Notes: generated by a model from the letters alone, not told the origin. A DNA stretch of 40,937 nt from an uncultured Oscillospiraceae bacterium (GCA_947624035.1 CANQIH010000002.1:1-40937), one strand, 5' to 3'. Positions 5,664 through 13,683 are shown, counted from the stretch's first letter. A program made the numbers and translations.

Positions 5664-7031
5664 CTACTCCGCCGCTGCAGGGGGAGCATGGTTTTTCCAC
5701 TTCCCGCTCAGGAAGTAGGGGAACATGACGATGAAAAAGGCGTAGCCGGCGATGGCGCCGCCCAGCCAGTAGCCCATGACGCCCATGTGAAGCACCTCCG
5801 CCATGAGCACGCAGAGACCGATGCGCATGACCACCCCGTCCAGGATGCCCAGGACGAAGTTCATCACCGGAAAGCCCATGCCGTTGCACAGGGCCGTGCT
5901 GGGGCCCCGGACCGCCCAGCCGAAGAAGTTCAGCACCGCGATGACCACGTAGCTGTGGCTCATGGCCAGCACCTCCGGGTCCCGGTCGAAGAGGGAGAAC
6001 ACCTGCTCCGGGAAGAAGATCATCACCGCCGACAGCGCCGCCGCGAAGCTCAGCCCCACCGCGATGGCCACGCCCAGGGCCTTTGATACCCGGTCGAACT
6101 TCCGGGCGGCGAAGTTCTGGCCCACCATGGTTGCCCCGGCCTGGCTCAGGGCCAGGCAGATGATGCTGGCCACGGTGGAGAGCTTTGCCCCCACGCTGGT
6201 GACGGCGGAGACCGTGACGCCGTAGGCGTTGATGTGGCTGGAGACGAACAGGGTGGAGACGCTGATGGCGCAGGACTGGATCATCATGGGGACGCCCAGG
6301 TCCAAAAGCTTGCGGAGGTTCCGGCCGTCGGGGACCAGGTATTTCAGGGCGAACTCAAACCCCAGCCGGTCCCGGCGCCGCCAGAGATAGGCCACGCACA
6401 GTACGAAGCTCACGCCCTGGGCGATGACCGTGGCAAGAGCGGCGCCCAGGGGCCCCATGCCCGCCGACACCAGCGCCAGGTCCAGGATGACGTTCAGCAC
6501 CGAGGCGATGGCGATGAAGATCATGGGCCGCATGGACTCGCCCATGCCCCGGAGGATGGAGGCCACCATCACGTACCCCACCAGGAAAAAAAGCCCCGCC
6601 GTACAGCAGACGGTGTACTGCGTGCAGTACGCCAGCGCCTCTGGCGGCACGTTCAGGACGTCCATGAGCTGGTGGGAGAAGACCAGGCCCGCCGCCGTGA
6701 TGACCAGGCTGTAGCCCAGGATGAACGTGAACATGACGCCCACGATCTTGGAGACGGACTTCCGGTCGCCCATGCCCACGTACTGGCTGATGAGCACCTG
6801 GCCGGCGTTGCAGAAGCCCATGCACATGAAGGTGTAAAAGTGGATGAGGTCCGCGCCGATGCCCACGGCGGACAGGCCCGCCTTGCCCACGAACTGGCCC
6901 ACTACCACCATATCCACCAGGTTGTAGGCCGTCTGGAGCAGGTTGGAGAGCATGAACGGCCAGGCGAAGGCCAGCAGCTGCCGCCCCACCGGGCCGAAGG
7001 TGTAGTCCCGGATCAAACTGTTTTCCCGCAT
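5664..7031 (-). CDS. MATE-family multidrug/cation exporter
   Basis: A 455-residue polytopic membrane protein of the MATE family (NorM/DinF-like), normal length, with twelve predicted transmembrane segments in two related halves. The N terminus (FGPVGRQLLAFAWPFMLSNLLQTAYNLVDMVVVGQFVG) is the typical MATE helix 1-2 signature, and the second half repeats it (LLDLGVPMMIQSCAISVS). Such proteins export drugs or metabolites in exchange for Na+ or H+; the substrate here is unknown. The start is ATG 7031-7029, with a weak ribosome binding site (AAAGAAAG). A promoter lies at 7070-7098. It is a single-gene unit flanked downstream by repeats. Confidence 0.93.
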   Translation of the reverse strand: MRENSLIRDYTFGPVGRQLLAFAWPFMLSNLLQTAYNLVDMVVVGQFVGKAGLSAVGIGADLIHFYTFMCMGFCNAGQVLISQYVGMGDRKSVSKIVGVMFTFILGYSLVITAAGLVFSHQLMDVLNVPPEALAYCTQYTVCCTAGLFFLVGYVMVASILRGMGESMRPMIFIAIASVLNVILDLALVSAGMGPLGAALATVIAQGVSFVLCVAYLWRRRDRLGFEFALKYLVPDGRNLRKLLDLGVPMMIQSCAISVSTLFVSSHINAYGVTVSAVTSVGAKLSTVASIICLALSQAGATMVGQNFAARKFDRVSKALGVAIAVGLSFAAALSAVMIFFPEQVFSLFDRDPEVLAMSHSYVVIAVLNFFGWAVRGPSTALCNGMGFPVMNFVLGILDGVVMRIGLCVLMAEVLHMGVMGYWLGGAIAGYAFFIVMFPYFLSGKWKNHAPPAAAE

Positions 7032-7069
7032 ATGTGTGTACGAGCTTTCTTTGGTATTATTTCTGTGTA

Positions 7070-7098
7070 ATTCTATAGCATATTACCTAGGTTTTCAA
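7070..7098 (-). promoter_or_regulatory. Promoter of the MATE gene
   Basis: On the minus strand, TTGAAA (7098-7093), 17-bp spacer, TAGAAT (7075-7070), about 40 bp upstream of the MATE start codon. Confidence 0.65.
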
Positions 7099-7110
7099 GG
7101 GGTTTTATGG

Positions 7111-7143
7111 GAAAAAGAACTGCCCCGCACGCTGCGGGGCAGT
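7111..7143 (-). terminator. Terminator of the DUF378 gene
   Basis: An 11-bp perfect stem (7119-7129 with 7133-7143), 3-nt loop; on the minus strand it is followed by TCTTTTTC. It lies 11 bp after the DUF378 stop and insulates the MATE promoter. Confidence 0.85.
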
Positions 7144-7154
7144 CTGGCAATGCT

Positions 7155-7367
7155 TTACGCCTCTTCGTCGGCCTCGTCCCGGCTGCGGAACAGCAGGGAG
7201 ATGCACCAAAGTGCCGAGAGGCCCACCAGCGCGTAGATCACTCTGGAGATCACCGCGGTCTGGCCGCCGAAGATCCATGCGACGATATCGAATCGAAACA
7301 GGCCGATGCTGCCCCAGTTCAGCCCGCCGATGATGGCGAGCAGCAGGGCTATCCTATCAATGACCAT
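7155..7367 (-). CDS. DUF378 family small membrane protein
   Basis: A 70-residue protein matching DUF378. It has a first membrane segment ending in the family signature IIGGLNWGSIGLF, a short loop (FRFDIVAWIFGG) and a second membrane segment (VISRVIYALVGLSALWCISLLF), then an acidic tail. Function of the family is unknown. I start it at ATG 7367-7365 behind GAGGGGAG; a longer in-frame extension to 7436 lacks a ribosome binding site and would put non-hydrophobic residues in front of the first helix. Single-gene unit with its own terminator. Confidence 0.88.
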   Translation of the reverse strand: MVIDRIALLLAIIGGLNWGSIGLFRFDIVAWIFGGQTAVISRVIYALVGLSALWCISLLFRSRDEADEEA

Positions 7368-7474
7368 GATACTATGACTCCCCTCATGATTGATCTTGCC
7401 GGGGCTAGTTTGCTCCGTCCGCCGCCGGTCATACATCCGGGCGCTGGTAATTTTTCCCGCGGCCGCCCAGACGG

Positions 7475-7503
7475 TTCCAACCTCTTGACTTCTATGTTAT
7501 AAT
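7475..7503 (+). promoter_or_regulatory. Promoter of the cell-wall-binding protein gene
   Basis: A perfect TATAAT (7498-7503) with a poor -35 (TTCCAA, 7475-7480) at 17 bp, 43 bp upstream of the start codon at 7547. Confidence 0.5.
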
Positions 7504-7546
7504 GGTTACCATAATACGACCAGATATGACAGGAGCGATCGACGCG

Positions 7547-8416
7547 ATGAGAAAAAAGATCCTGAGCCTGCTTTTGATATTGGCGAGCCTCGCGGCCATG
7601 GCCGTGCCGGTGCTGGCCTCCGGCGCTCCCGCGGCGGTGCAGGCCGGCGGCTATGCCTTCACCACCAGCGCCGTCTCGTCCACGGACGCCACCCCCGGCC
7701 CGTCATCCCCCACGGACATCAAGGACGGCGTCGCCAAGGCGGGGGACGGAAAGTTCTATTACTACAAAAACGGCAGGATGCTCAAGGGCGGCTGGATCAC
7801 CGACAGCGCCACCGGGCGGCAGTATTACGCCGCCAGCGACGGCCTGCTGTACACCGGCTTTCGCACCATCGGGACAAAGAGCTACTACTTCTCCGTGAAC
7901 GACGCCCACATGATGCGCAGCGGCGTGGTCACCGGCCCCAAGGGCCTGAAATACTACGTAGCCAAGGACGGCCACGCCATGAAAAACGGGCCCATCACCG
8001 GCCCGAACAATAAGCGGTATGTGGCAGCCGCCGACGGCCATCTGCTGCGGGGCGGCTTCACGCCCTACTTCAACGGCCAGCGGTACTACGTGGACAAAAA
8101 CTGCCTCATGGTGCGGAGCCAGTGGGTCCAGGTGGGCGGCAAGTGGTATTACCTCCAGGCCAACGGCGCCATGGCCCGGAACCAGTACGTGGGCGGCTAC
8201 TACGTGGGCCCTGACGGCGCCCGCACCTCCGGCGGGACCGGCGGGACCGGCGGCACTGGCGGGACGGTCACCCACCCGGACTCCACCACCGTGTATGTGA
8301 GCCGGAGCGGTATCATCCACCTGCGCAGCGACTGCTCCGGGATGAAGTATTACACCAAGATGACCCTTGGGAACGCCGTCGGCAAGGGCTACAAAAAATG
8401 TGACAAGTGCTTTTGA
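7547..8416 (+). CDS. Secreted cell-wall-binding repeat protein with C-terminal Cys/His domain
   Basis: A 289-residue exported protein. Residues 1-30 form a signal peptide (MRKK, hydrophobic core LSLLLILASLAAMAVPV, cleavage near LASGA). Residues about 60-225 are choline-binding-like cell-wall-binding repeats, each with aromatic-Gly patterns such as KFYYYKNGRMLKGGW and KWYYLQANGAMARNQY. A Gly-Thr linker (GGTGGTGGTGGT) follows. The last 42 residues (VYVSRSGIIHLRSDC to KKCDKCF) resemble the Cys/His domain often seen at the C terminus of clostridial surface proteins, with one His and three Cys as possible zinc ligands. Start chosen at ATG 7547 with AGGAG upstream, which places the signal peptide correctly. 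Monocistronic. Confidence 0.85.
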   Translation: MRKKILSLLLILASLAAMAVPVLASGAPAAVQAGGYAFTTSAVSSTDATPGPSSPTDIKDGVAKAGDGKFYYYKNGRMLKGGWITDSATGRQYYAASDGLLYTGFRTIGTKSYYFSVNDAHMMRSGVVTGPKGLKYYVAKDGHAMKNGPITGPNNKRYVAAADGHLLRGGFTPYFNGQRYYVDKNCLMVRSQWVQVGGKWYYLQANGAMARNQYVGGYYVGPDGARTSGGTGGTGGTGGTVTHPDSTTVYVSRSGIIHLRSDCSGMKYYTKMTLGNAVGKGYKKCDKCF

Positions 8417-8431
8417 GCTCAAGACAAAACG

Positions 8432-8461
8432 AGACCCGGCCAGGAATGGCCGGGTCTTTTT
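8432..8461 (+). terminator. Terminator of the cell-wall-binding protein gene
   Basis: An 11-bp perfect stem (8432-8442 with 8447-8457), GGAA loop, TTTT run; 15 bp after the stop codon. The next gene is convergent. Confidence 0.9.
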
Positions 8462-8480
8462 ACGTCTATCTGCGTATGTA

Positions 8481-9239
8481 TCAGTTGGTGTACACGAAGC
8501 CCGTGGCGGTGATGGTGCCCAGAGACACCTCGCCATAGCGGCCGTTGTAGCCCCAGGAGACCGTCATGTTCCCCGCGGTGCCCGAGGGCACGGTCATGGA
8601 CGTGGAGAACAGGCTGTTGGTGACGAGGGAGCTGCTGTTCACGTTCACGCTGCTGCCGGTGGCGGAGGCGGAGTAGCCCTCAAAGCTGACGTTGATGGCC
8701 GTGACGCCCAGCTGCAGGGTGTAGCTCGTGACGGTACCGGAAATGGAGATGGTGGTGGTGCCGTCCCCGTGGTCTACGGCCCGCCAGCTGACGCCCATGT
8801 TCAGGGGCGTGCCGGTATCGGAGCCGAAGCTGTCCGCCGCCGTCACGGTGTCGGTGGGCGGCAGGGGCGTGGGCGTGGGAGAGGGGGTGGGCACCGGCGT
8901 GGGCGTGGGCGCCTTGGTGGGCGGCACGGGCGTGGGCGTGGGCGCCTTGGTGGGCGGCACGGGCGTGGGGGTGATCACCGGAGGCGGGGCCGTGGGCGTG
9001 GGTGTGGCCAGCAGGTCCTCCGGCAGGGGGGTGAACTGCGGTATGGTGGCTATGGGCGAGGCCACAGGCGGCTGCGTCGCCGTGAGGCCATCCGCACCGG
9101 CCGCGGGCGGCGCGGTGACGGCGGGCGGCTGCGGCGCCTGCGCCGTGTCCCTGCGGTCCAGGCGGCCCACCAGGACGCCCTCCAGGGCCACGATGAGCCC
9201 CAGGGCCAGAAGCAGGATGACGATACGCCTTGTTTTCAT
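8481..9239 (-). CDS. Membrane-anchored protein with Thr/Pro-rich stalk, unknown ectodomain
   Basis: A 252-residue protein I do not recognise. An N-terminal segment (MKTRRIVILLLALGLIVALEGVLV) is an uncleaved membrane anchor or signal. Residues about 35-130 form a Thr/Pro/Ala-rich linker containing an 11-residue tandem repeat (PVPPTKAPTPT twice, 33-bp DNA repeat near 8890-8965). The last ~120 residues, rich in Ser, Thr, Gly and Val in alternating pattern, look like a beta-sandwich. Start at ATG 9239-9237 with GGGAGG upstream. It lies directly downstream of the LtaS-like gene but has a promoter (9289-9316) at that gene's end. Probably a surface protein; no enzyme motif seen. Confidence 0.75.
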   Translation of the reverse strand: MKTRRIVILLLALGLIVALEGVLVGRLDRRDTAQAPQPPAVTAPPAAGADGLTATQPPVASPIATIPQFTPLPEDLLATPTPTAPPPVITPTPVPPTKAPTPTPVPPTKAPTPTPVPTPSPTPTPLPPTDTVTAADSFGSDTGTPLNMGVSWRAVDHGDGTTTISISGTVTSYTLQLGVTAINVSFEGYSASATGSSVNVNSSSLVTNSLFSTSMTVPSGTAGNMTVSWGYNGRYGEVSLGTITATGFVYTN

Positions 9240-9288
9240 ATGCCGGCCTCCCATCTCCGGCGGAGACCGCCGGTTTTTATCTATTTAC

Positions 9289-9316
9289 ATTATACACCAA
9301 TTTTTGACGAACGCAA
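9289..9316 (-). promoter_or_regulatory. Promoter of the Thr/Pro-rich protein gene
   Basis: On the minus strand, TTGCGT (9316-9311), 16-bp spacer, TATAAT (9294-9289). It overlaps the last codons of the LtaS-like gene. Confidence 0.55.
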
Positions 9317-10519
9317 CGTCTCCGATGTTCCCGCTATATTTGCCACGCGAAAATAATTGTTCTCCATGGTCCGGCGGGAGAACACGTACCGGTCGTACAC
9401 CTGCCGCCTGATCCGGCGGGCGTACCGCTCCGCCTCCCGGTCTGTGGAGAAGCTGTCCGGCGCCCAGGCGAACCTGTCCTCCGCCGCAGTATACCGGCCC
9501 AGGCCCGTCACCCAGTCGGACCAGGCGCTGCCCGTGAGGCTCACCACCGGCGCGGCGGTCCCCCCGGGCCGGTCCGGCGCCAGGATGTCCCGGCCCGCCA
9601 GGAACCGGGCGTCGTAGGGCGCGCCCAGAAGGTCCAGGAGCGTGGGCGTCACGTCCAGCTCCGAGCAGGGCCTGTCCACCGCCGCGGGCTCGATGCTGCC
9701 GCCCCAGAGGTACAGCCCGGCCCGGCCCTCCTCCTGGCCCCCGGTGAGAAGGCATACCGCCGTGCTGCCGGCAAGGCCCCGGTCCTCCAGCGCCGTCATG
9801 AGCCAGGCAAGGGCCGGCTCCCCGTCGTCCTCCGTCCAGACACAGTAGAGGAAAAAGGGCCCCGCCCCGGCGGCGGGCAGGCACCGGGCCATCCGGTCCG
9901 CGTCCGACGGACCGGCGGCCGTCACCTCCCCGAAGCCCAGGGCCGCAAAGGCGGCCTCCCGGCCCGTCTCCGGCAGGGCGGCGGCGGTCCGGTATCCCAT
10001 GTCCTTTAGCATCCGCCCCAGAGCGAAGGGCAGGTCCGTCCCCTGCTGCCCCGCCCAGGCCAGGGCCGTCTCCGACTCCACCGCTGTGGGCACTATCCCG
10101 GTCAGCAGGGCGAACTCCCGGCCGTCATCCCCTTGGTACCAGGCGGGGGCGTATGCCTGGGTGAAGGCGGTCCCCTCCGCCCGCAGGCGGCGCAGGGCGC
10201 TGGCCCGGTCCATGACGCCGGGCCGCCAGTTCTCCGCCCGGATGAGGATGAGGTTTTTCCCGGCCCAGAGGCCGGTGTACCGGCTCTTGGCCGTGGGGGC
10301 CTGGGTGAGATAGTAGGCGTTCAGCTCCGCGATGAGGGCGCTGCCCGCCGTCTCCCTGGTCACCGGCAGGTCCAGGTCCAGGATGTTGTACCCGGCGCCG
10401 TCCGCCTGGGCCATGACCGGCACGGCCATGCCCTGCCCGGCCTGGTCCAGCCGGGCCGCGATCAGAACAGACAGCACCGCCAGCGCCAGACACAGCACCG
10501 ATGCCGCGGCCTTCCGCAT
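9290..10519 (-). CDS. LtaS/sulfatase-like extracellular protein, catalytic residues missing
   Basis: A 409-residue protein with an N-terminal signal/anchor (MRKAAASVLCLALAVLSVLIAARL) and an alkaline-phosphatase-superfamily domain most like lipoteichoic acid synthase. The first metal-ligand strand is present (KNLILIRAENW, E96), as is the LAxEGTxFTxxY stretch and the late family motif SELDVTPTLLDLLGAPYDARFLAGRDIL. However, the nucleophilic Thr region (GKTSDSEF in LtaS) reads GDDGREF, and the Asp-His metal motif (GDHYG) is replaced by TGGQEEG. It also lacks the five-helix membrane domain of LtaS. Start at ATG 10519 behind GGGAGAGGGGGC. Probably a non-catalytic or altered relative; its role is unknown. 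Confidence 0.7.
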   Translation of the reverse strand: MRKAAASVLCLALAVLSVLIAARLDQAGQGMAVPVMAQADGAGYNILDLDLPVTRETAGSALIAELNAYYLTQAPTAKSRYTGLWAGKNLILIRAENWRPGVMDRASALRRLRAEGTAFTQAYAPAWYQGDDGREFALLTGIVPTAVESETALAWAGQQGTDLPFALGRMLKDMGYRTAAALPETGREAAFAALGFGEVTAAGPSDADRMARCLPAAGAGPFFLYCVWTEDDGEPALAWLMTALEDRGLAGSTAVCLLTGGQEEGRAGLYLWGGSIEPAAVDRPCSELDVTPTLLDLLGAPYDARFLAGRDILAPDRPGGTAAPVVSLTGSAWSDWVTGLGRYTAAEDRFAWAPDSFSTDREAERYARRIRRQVYDRYVFSRRTMENNYFRVANIAGTSETLRSSKIGV

Positions 10520-10602
10520 GGGACCCGCCCCCTCTCCCGTCATTCTCCTATAAGAATGGCGCAAGGGCGGGGCGAAGACCGTCGCATCCCGTCGGCGGGG
10601 AC

Positions 10603-10629
10603 AAAAAAATCCCGTCACATCGGACGGGA
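10603..10629 (-). terminator. Terminator downstream of the FakA-like domain gene
   Basis: On the minus strand, TCCCGTC / GACGGGA stem (7 bp, 6-nt loop) followed by a run of seven T. A second 9-bp hairpin with AAA loop (10637-10657) lies just upstream of it. Confidence 0.8.
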
Positions 10630-10680
10630 CGGAAAGCGCCCGGCCAAAGGCCGGGCGTTATCTCCGAGTCTGTGTCAGGG

Positions 10681-10932
10681 TCAGCCCTTCAGGCCGTTCT
10701 CCTGGCGCTCCATGTTCTCCACCACCACGTCGTAGATGTCACCCAGGGAGGCGGCATACTCCAGCACCTTCCAGGGGACGTTGGTGTGGAAGTGGATCTT
10801 GATCAGGTCCTCGTCCCCCACGGCCAGCAGACAGTCTCCGGGGATGTGCTCCATGATGTAGTCATGGATCTCGTCCTCATCCAGGTCGTGGCCCTCGATG
10901 AGCAGCTGTGTGTCAAAGCGGAATTCCAGCAT
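10681..10932 (-). CDS. Free-standing FakA/DAK-type middle domain protein
   Basis: An 83-residue protein that matches only the central regulatory part of fatty-acid kinase FakA (DAK2-type). It has the LEFRFDTQLLIEG opening (FakA: YCTEFxxxG), then IPGDCLLAVGDEDLIKIHFHTNVPWKVLEYAASLGDI and VENMERQ. In FakA this domain follows the ATP-binding DhaL domain; here there is neither the DhaL domain nor the C-terminal FakB-binding part, so it cannot be a kinase alone. It might bind a FakB-type protein. Own promoter (10980-11008) and terminator show a monocistronic gene rather than debris. ATG 10932 start; AGGAG upstream. Confidence 0.75.
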   Translation of the reverse strand: MLEFRFDTQLLIEGHDLDEDEIHDYIMEHIPGDCLLAVGDEDLIKIHFHTNVPWKVLEYAASLGDIYDVVVENMERQENGLKG

Positions 10933-10979
10933 AATATGTTCTCCTGTTTCGTTCGCTTGTACACTATGTACGCGCCGTC

Positions 10980-11008
10980 ATTATATAGCAGAACGTATAG
11001 AATGTCAA
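10980..11008 (-). promoter_or_regulatory. Consensus promoter of the FakA-like domain gene
   Basis: On the minus strand, TTGACA (11008-11003), 17-bp spacer, TATAAT (10985-10980): perfect consensus. It abuts the terminator hairpin of the upstream CNNM gene. Confidence 0.85.
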
Positions 11009-11048
11009 ATACCGTGCGTCCATGGCGGACACCATGGGCGCACGGTAT
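11009..11048 (-). terminator. Long hairpin after the CNNM gene pair
   Basis: A 17-bp stem with one mismatch (11009-11025 with 11032-11048), 6-nt loop, 3 bp after the stop of the 11052 gene. The T-run is weak (TTTGACA) because the next promoter's -35 starts immediately. Confidence 0.65.
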
Positions 11049-11051
11049 GGT

Positions 11052-12320
11052 TCAATCCTTCTTTGACTGCCGGGTGACACGCACCTTTTCCACCCGCTTG
11101 CCGTCCGCGGCCAGGACCGTGACGGTCACGTCCTCGTAGGTGGTCTGGTAGCCAGGTTCAGCGTAGCCCTCGGCCAGCTCCATGACCCAGCCGCCCACGG
11201 TCTCGCTCTCGAAGTCGAAATCGGCCTCATCCAGGCCCACCAGCTCCAGAAAGTCCTCCACGGGCAGGTCCCCGTCCAGCTCCCAGCTGTCCTCGGCGGT
11301 CTGGACCACCTCTTCCTCCACCTCGTCGGTCTCGTCCCAGATGTCGCCCACCAGGTTCTCCAGGATGTCCTCCATGGTGATGACGCCGGCGGTGCCGCCG
11401 TACTCGTCGGTCACCACGGCCAGGTGGGTCTGCTTGGCCCGCAGCTGCTCCAGCAGGTTCGGCAGCTTCACGGTCTTGTAGACGAACACCGGCTCGGTGA
11501 GAAGGCTGCGGATGTCGATGGGGCCGCCGTCCAGCATGGCCCGGTAGAGGGTGTTGAGGTGCAGCACGCCGATGATGTTGTCCACGCTCTCCTGGTATAC
11601 CGGCAGCCGGGAGTAGGGCATATCCCCGATCTGGGACAGCATGTCCTCCAGGGAGTCGTCGATGTCCAGGGCCATCATGTCCACCCGGGCGGTCATGGCC
11701 TGGCTGGCGGACACGTCGCCGAAGTCCAGGGCGTTTTGCAGAAGCTCCCCCCGCTCGTCGTCCAGCACGTCCTCGTCCTGGGCGGTCTCGATGATGGACT
11801 GAAGCTCCTCCACCGCGGCCTCCTCCTCGTCCTCGGCCTGGCCCTTCATAGGCCGGGTGATGAGGTCCGTGACCGTCACGGCGCACCAGACCAGGGGGCT
11901 GAGCACCACCGACAGGACCCGGATGGGCCCGGCCACGGCCAGGGACAGGCGGTTGGCATTTTTCTTGGCCAGTATCTTGGGCATGGTCTCGCCGAAGATG
12001 ATGACCAGCACGGTCACCGCCACGGTGGCGGCGGTGGTGCAAAGGCCCTCCGACGCGCCCAGGCGGGCGGCCAGCATGATGGCGATGACGGAGCTGATGG
12101 AGCTGGACGCCACGTTCACCAGGTTGTTGCCGATGAGGATGGCGCCCAGGGCGCTGTCGAACCGGTCCAGCAGGGCCAGGGCCGTTTTCGCGGCCCGGTC
12201 GCCGTCCTCCGCCGCGCTCTCCAGGCGCAGGCGGCTGGCGGCGGAGAGGCTCATCTCCGAGGCGGAGAAGAACCCCGACAGGGCCAGGCACACCAGAAGA
12301 GCGATCACGTAGCTTATCAT
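11052..12320 (-). CDS. CNNM/CBS/CorC transporter-associated protein (hemolysin family), copy 2
   Basis: A 422-residue protein with the CNNM (DUF21) membrane domain at residues 1-170 (SASEMSLSAASRLRLE signature, three to four helices), a pair of CBS domains at about 200-330 (PYSRLPVYQESVDNIIGVLH; AVVTDEYGGTAGVITMEDILENLVGDIWDE) and a C-terminal CorC_HlyC domain (from about 345). This family is tied to Mg2+/Co2+ efflux or resistance; the older name is hemolysin-like. Its ATG overlaps the TGA of the upstream paralogue by 4 bp (12317-12320), so translation is coupled. The two copies are clearly divergent. Confidence 0.93.
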   Translation of the reverse strand: MISYVIALLVCLALSGFFSASEMSLSAASRLRLESAAEDGDRAAKTALALLDRFDSALGAILIGNNLVNVASSSISSVIAIMLAARLGASEGLCTTAATVAVTVLVIIFGETMPKILAKKNANRLSLAVAGPIRVLSVVLSPLVWCAVTVTDLITRPMKGQAEDEEEAAVEELQSIIETAQDEDVLDDERGELLQNALDFGDVSASQAMTARVDMMALDIDDSLEDMLSQIGDMPYSRLPVYQESVDNIIGVLHLNTLYRAMLDGGPIDIRSLLTEPVFVYKTVKLPNLLEQLRAKQTHLAVVTDEYGGTAGVITMEDILENLVGDIWDETDEVEEEVVQTAEDSWELDGDLPVEDFLELVGLDEADFDFESETVGGWVMELAEGYAEPGYQTTYEDVTVTVLAADGKRVEKVRVTRQSKKD

Positions 12321-13603
12321 GCCTCCGCGCCCCCTTCCGCTGTCTTCTCAGGGACGCGCCGGACCGTCAGCTTGCGGATGCGGTGCTGGCGCACGTCGGA
12401 TATGGTGAACTCCAGGTCGTGGTAGGTGAAGCTGTCCCGCTGGGCGGGCATGAACTCGAAGTGTTCCAGCGCCCACTCGGCCAGGGATTTGTGGACCAGC
12501 TCCCCGTCGTCCTCCGGGTCCTCGTAGTCCAGCCGCTCGAAGAGGTCGTCCACGTCCAGACGGCCGTCGGCCTCGTACCGGCCGCCGCCCAGGGGGTGGA
12601 AGAACTCCTCCACCTCGTCCTCCTCGTCCCATATCTCGCCCACCAGCTCCTCCACGATGTCCTCCACCGTGACGATGCCCAGGGTGCCGCCCCAGGCGTC
12701 CGTGACTACAGCCACGTTCATGCGCTTGCGGCTCATCTCGGGCAGAAGGTCGTCCACCTTGGTGGTGGCAGGAACGTAGAGCACGCTGTCCAGCATGGCC
12801 TTCAGGTCCAGGGCGGGACCCTGGGCCAGCCAGGCCTTGATGTACTTGCGTATCTGAAGCACGCCGATGATGTTGTCGATGCTGTCCTCGTAGACGGGCA
12901 GGCGGCTGTGGCGCTGGGAGCGGATGTAGGCCGTGATCTGCTCCGGGGGCCAGGCGGCGTCCACCGCCGCGATGTCCACCCGGGCCGTGAGCACGTGCTC
13001 CACGGTGATGTCCCCGAACTCCAGGGCGGACTGGACCAGGTCGCCCCGGTCCTCGTCCAGGCTGCCGGCGTCGGTCATGTCCTCGATGAGGTCATAGAGC
13101 TCGTCCTCGGTGACGGAGACCTCCCCGTCGCCCTTGGAGAGCTTGGCCGCCGCCTGGCCGATGGCGGTCAGGGCCGCCGATGCGGGGGCGAAAATGCGCA
13201 TAAAAAAGCACAGCGGACCCGCGGTGCCCAGGCTGAACCGCTCGCTGTATTTCTTGGCTATGGTCTTGGGGAGCATCTCGCCGGCGAAGAACAGCACCAG
13301 CGTGGTGGCGACGGTGCCCCACACCACGGCGCCCATGCCCCAGCGGCGCGTCACCAGAACGGTGACCACCGCCGCCGCGGTCAGATGGACGATGTTCGTG
13401 CCGATGAGGATGGTGGTGATGGCGCGGTCAAAATTGTCCAGCACCCAGAGGGCCCGCTTGGCCCGGGGGTCGCCCTTCTCCTGCCGGGCGCGGATGCGCG
13501 GGCGGGACACGGAGGCGAAGGCCGTCTCCGCGAAGGCGAAATACATGGCGAAGCCCACAAGAACGATCAGAAACAGGATAGACAGCCAACTGCCATCATC
13601 CAT
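12317..13603 (-). CDS. CNNM/CBS/CorC transporter-associated protein (hemolysin family), copy 1
   Basis: A 428-residue paralogue of its downstream neighbour with the same order: CNNM membrane domain (AFAETAFASVSRPRIRARQEKGD near the N terminus), CBS pair (RHSRLPVYEDSIDNIIGVLQ; AVVTDAWGGTLGIVTVEDIVEELVGEIWDE) and CorC_HlyC domain (from about 350). Likely a Mg2+-linked membrane protein working with the second copy, perhaps as a heterodimer because the two are translationally coupled. I start it at ATG 13603-13601, 8-9 nt after AGAGGTGG; a GTG at 13615 is too close to that site. Promoter at 13654-13682. Confidence 0.93.
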   Translation of the reverse strand: MDDGSWLSILFLIVLVGFAMYFAFAETAFASVSRPRIRARQEKGDPRAKRALWVLDNFDRAITTILIGTNIVHLTAAAVVTVLVTRRWGMGAVVWGTVATTLVLFFAGEMLPKTIAKKYSERFSLGTAGPLCFFMRIFAPASAALTAIGQAAAKLSKGDGEVSVTEDELYDLIEDMTDAGSLDEDRGDLVQSALEFGDITVEHVLTARVDIAAVDAAWPPEQITAYIRSQRHSRLPVYEDSIDNIIGVLQIRKYIKAWLAQGPALDLKAMLDSVLYVPATTKVDDLLPEMSRKRMNVAVVTDAWGGTLGIVTVEDIVEELVGEIWDEEDEVEEFFHPLGGGRYEADGRLDVDDLFERLDYEDPEDDGELVHKSLAEWALEHFEFMPAQRDSFTYHDLEFTISDVRQHRIRKLTVRRVPEKTAEGGAEA

Positions 13604-13653
13604 GGGGATGACCACCTCTTACTTTCCAACACAAAAGATATAAAACAAGAGGG

Positions 13654-13682
13654 ATTATAACACATTCATTACTATTCGTCAA
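13654..13682 (-). promoter_or_regulatory. Promoter of the CNNM gene pair
   Basis: On the minus strand, TTGACG (13682-13677), 17-bp spacer, TATAAT (13659-13654). Confidence 0.8.
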
Positions 13683-13683
13683 C

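Noticed and set aside
5303-5728. Open frames of 79-141 residues in the repeat region before the MATE gene
   Set aside because: They cover hairpins and nested repeats and have translated repeat sequence, not protein-like composition.
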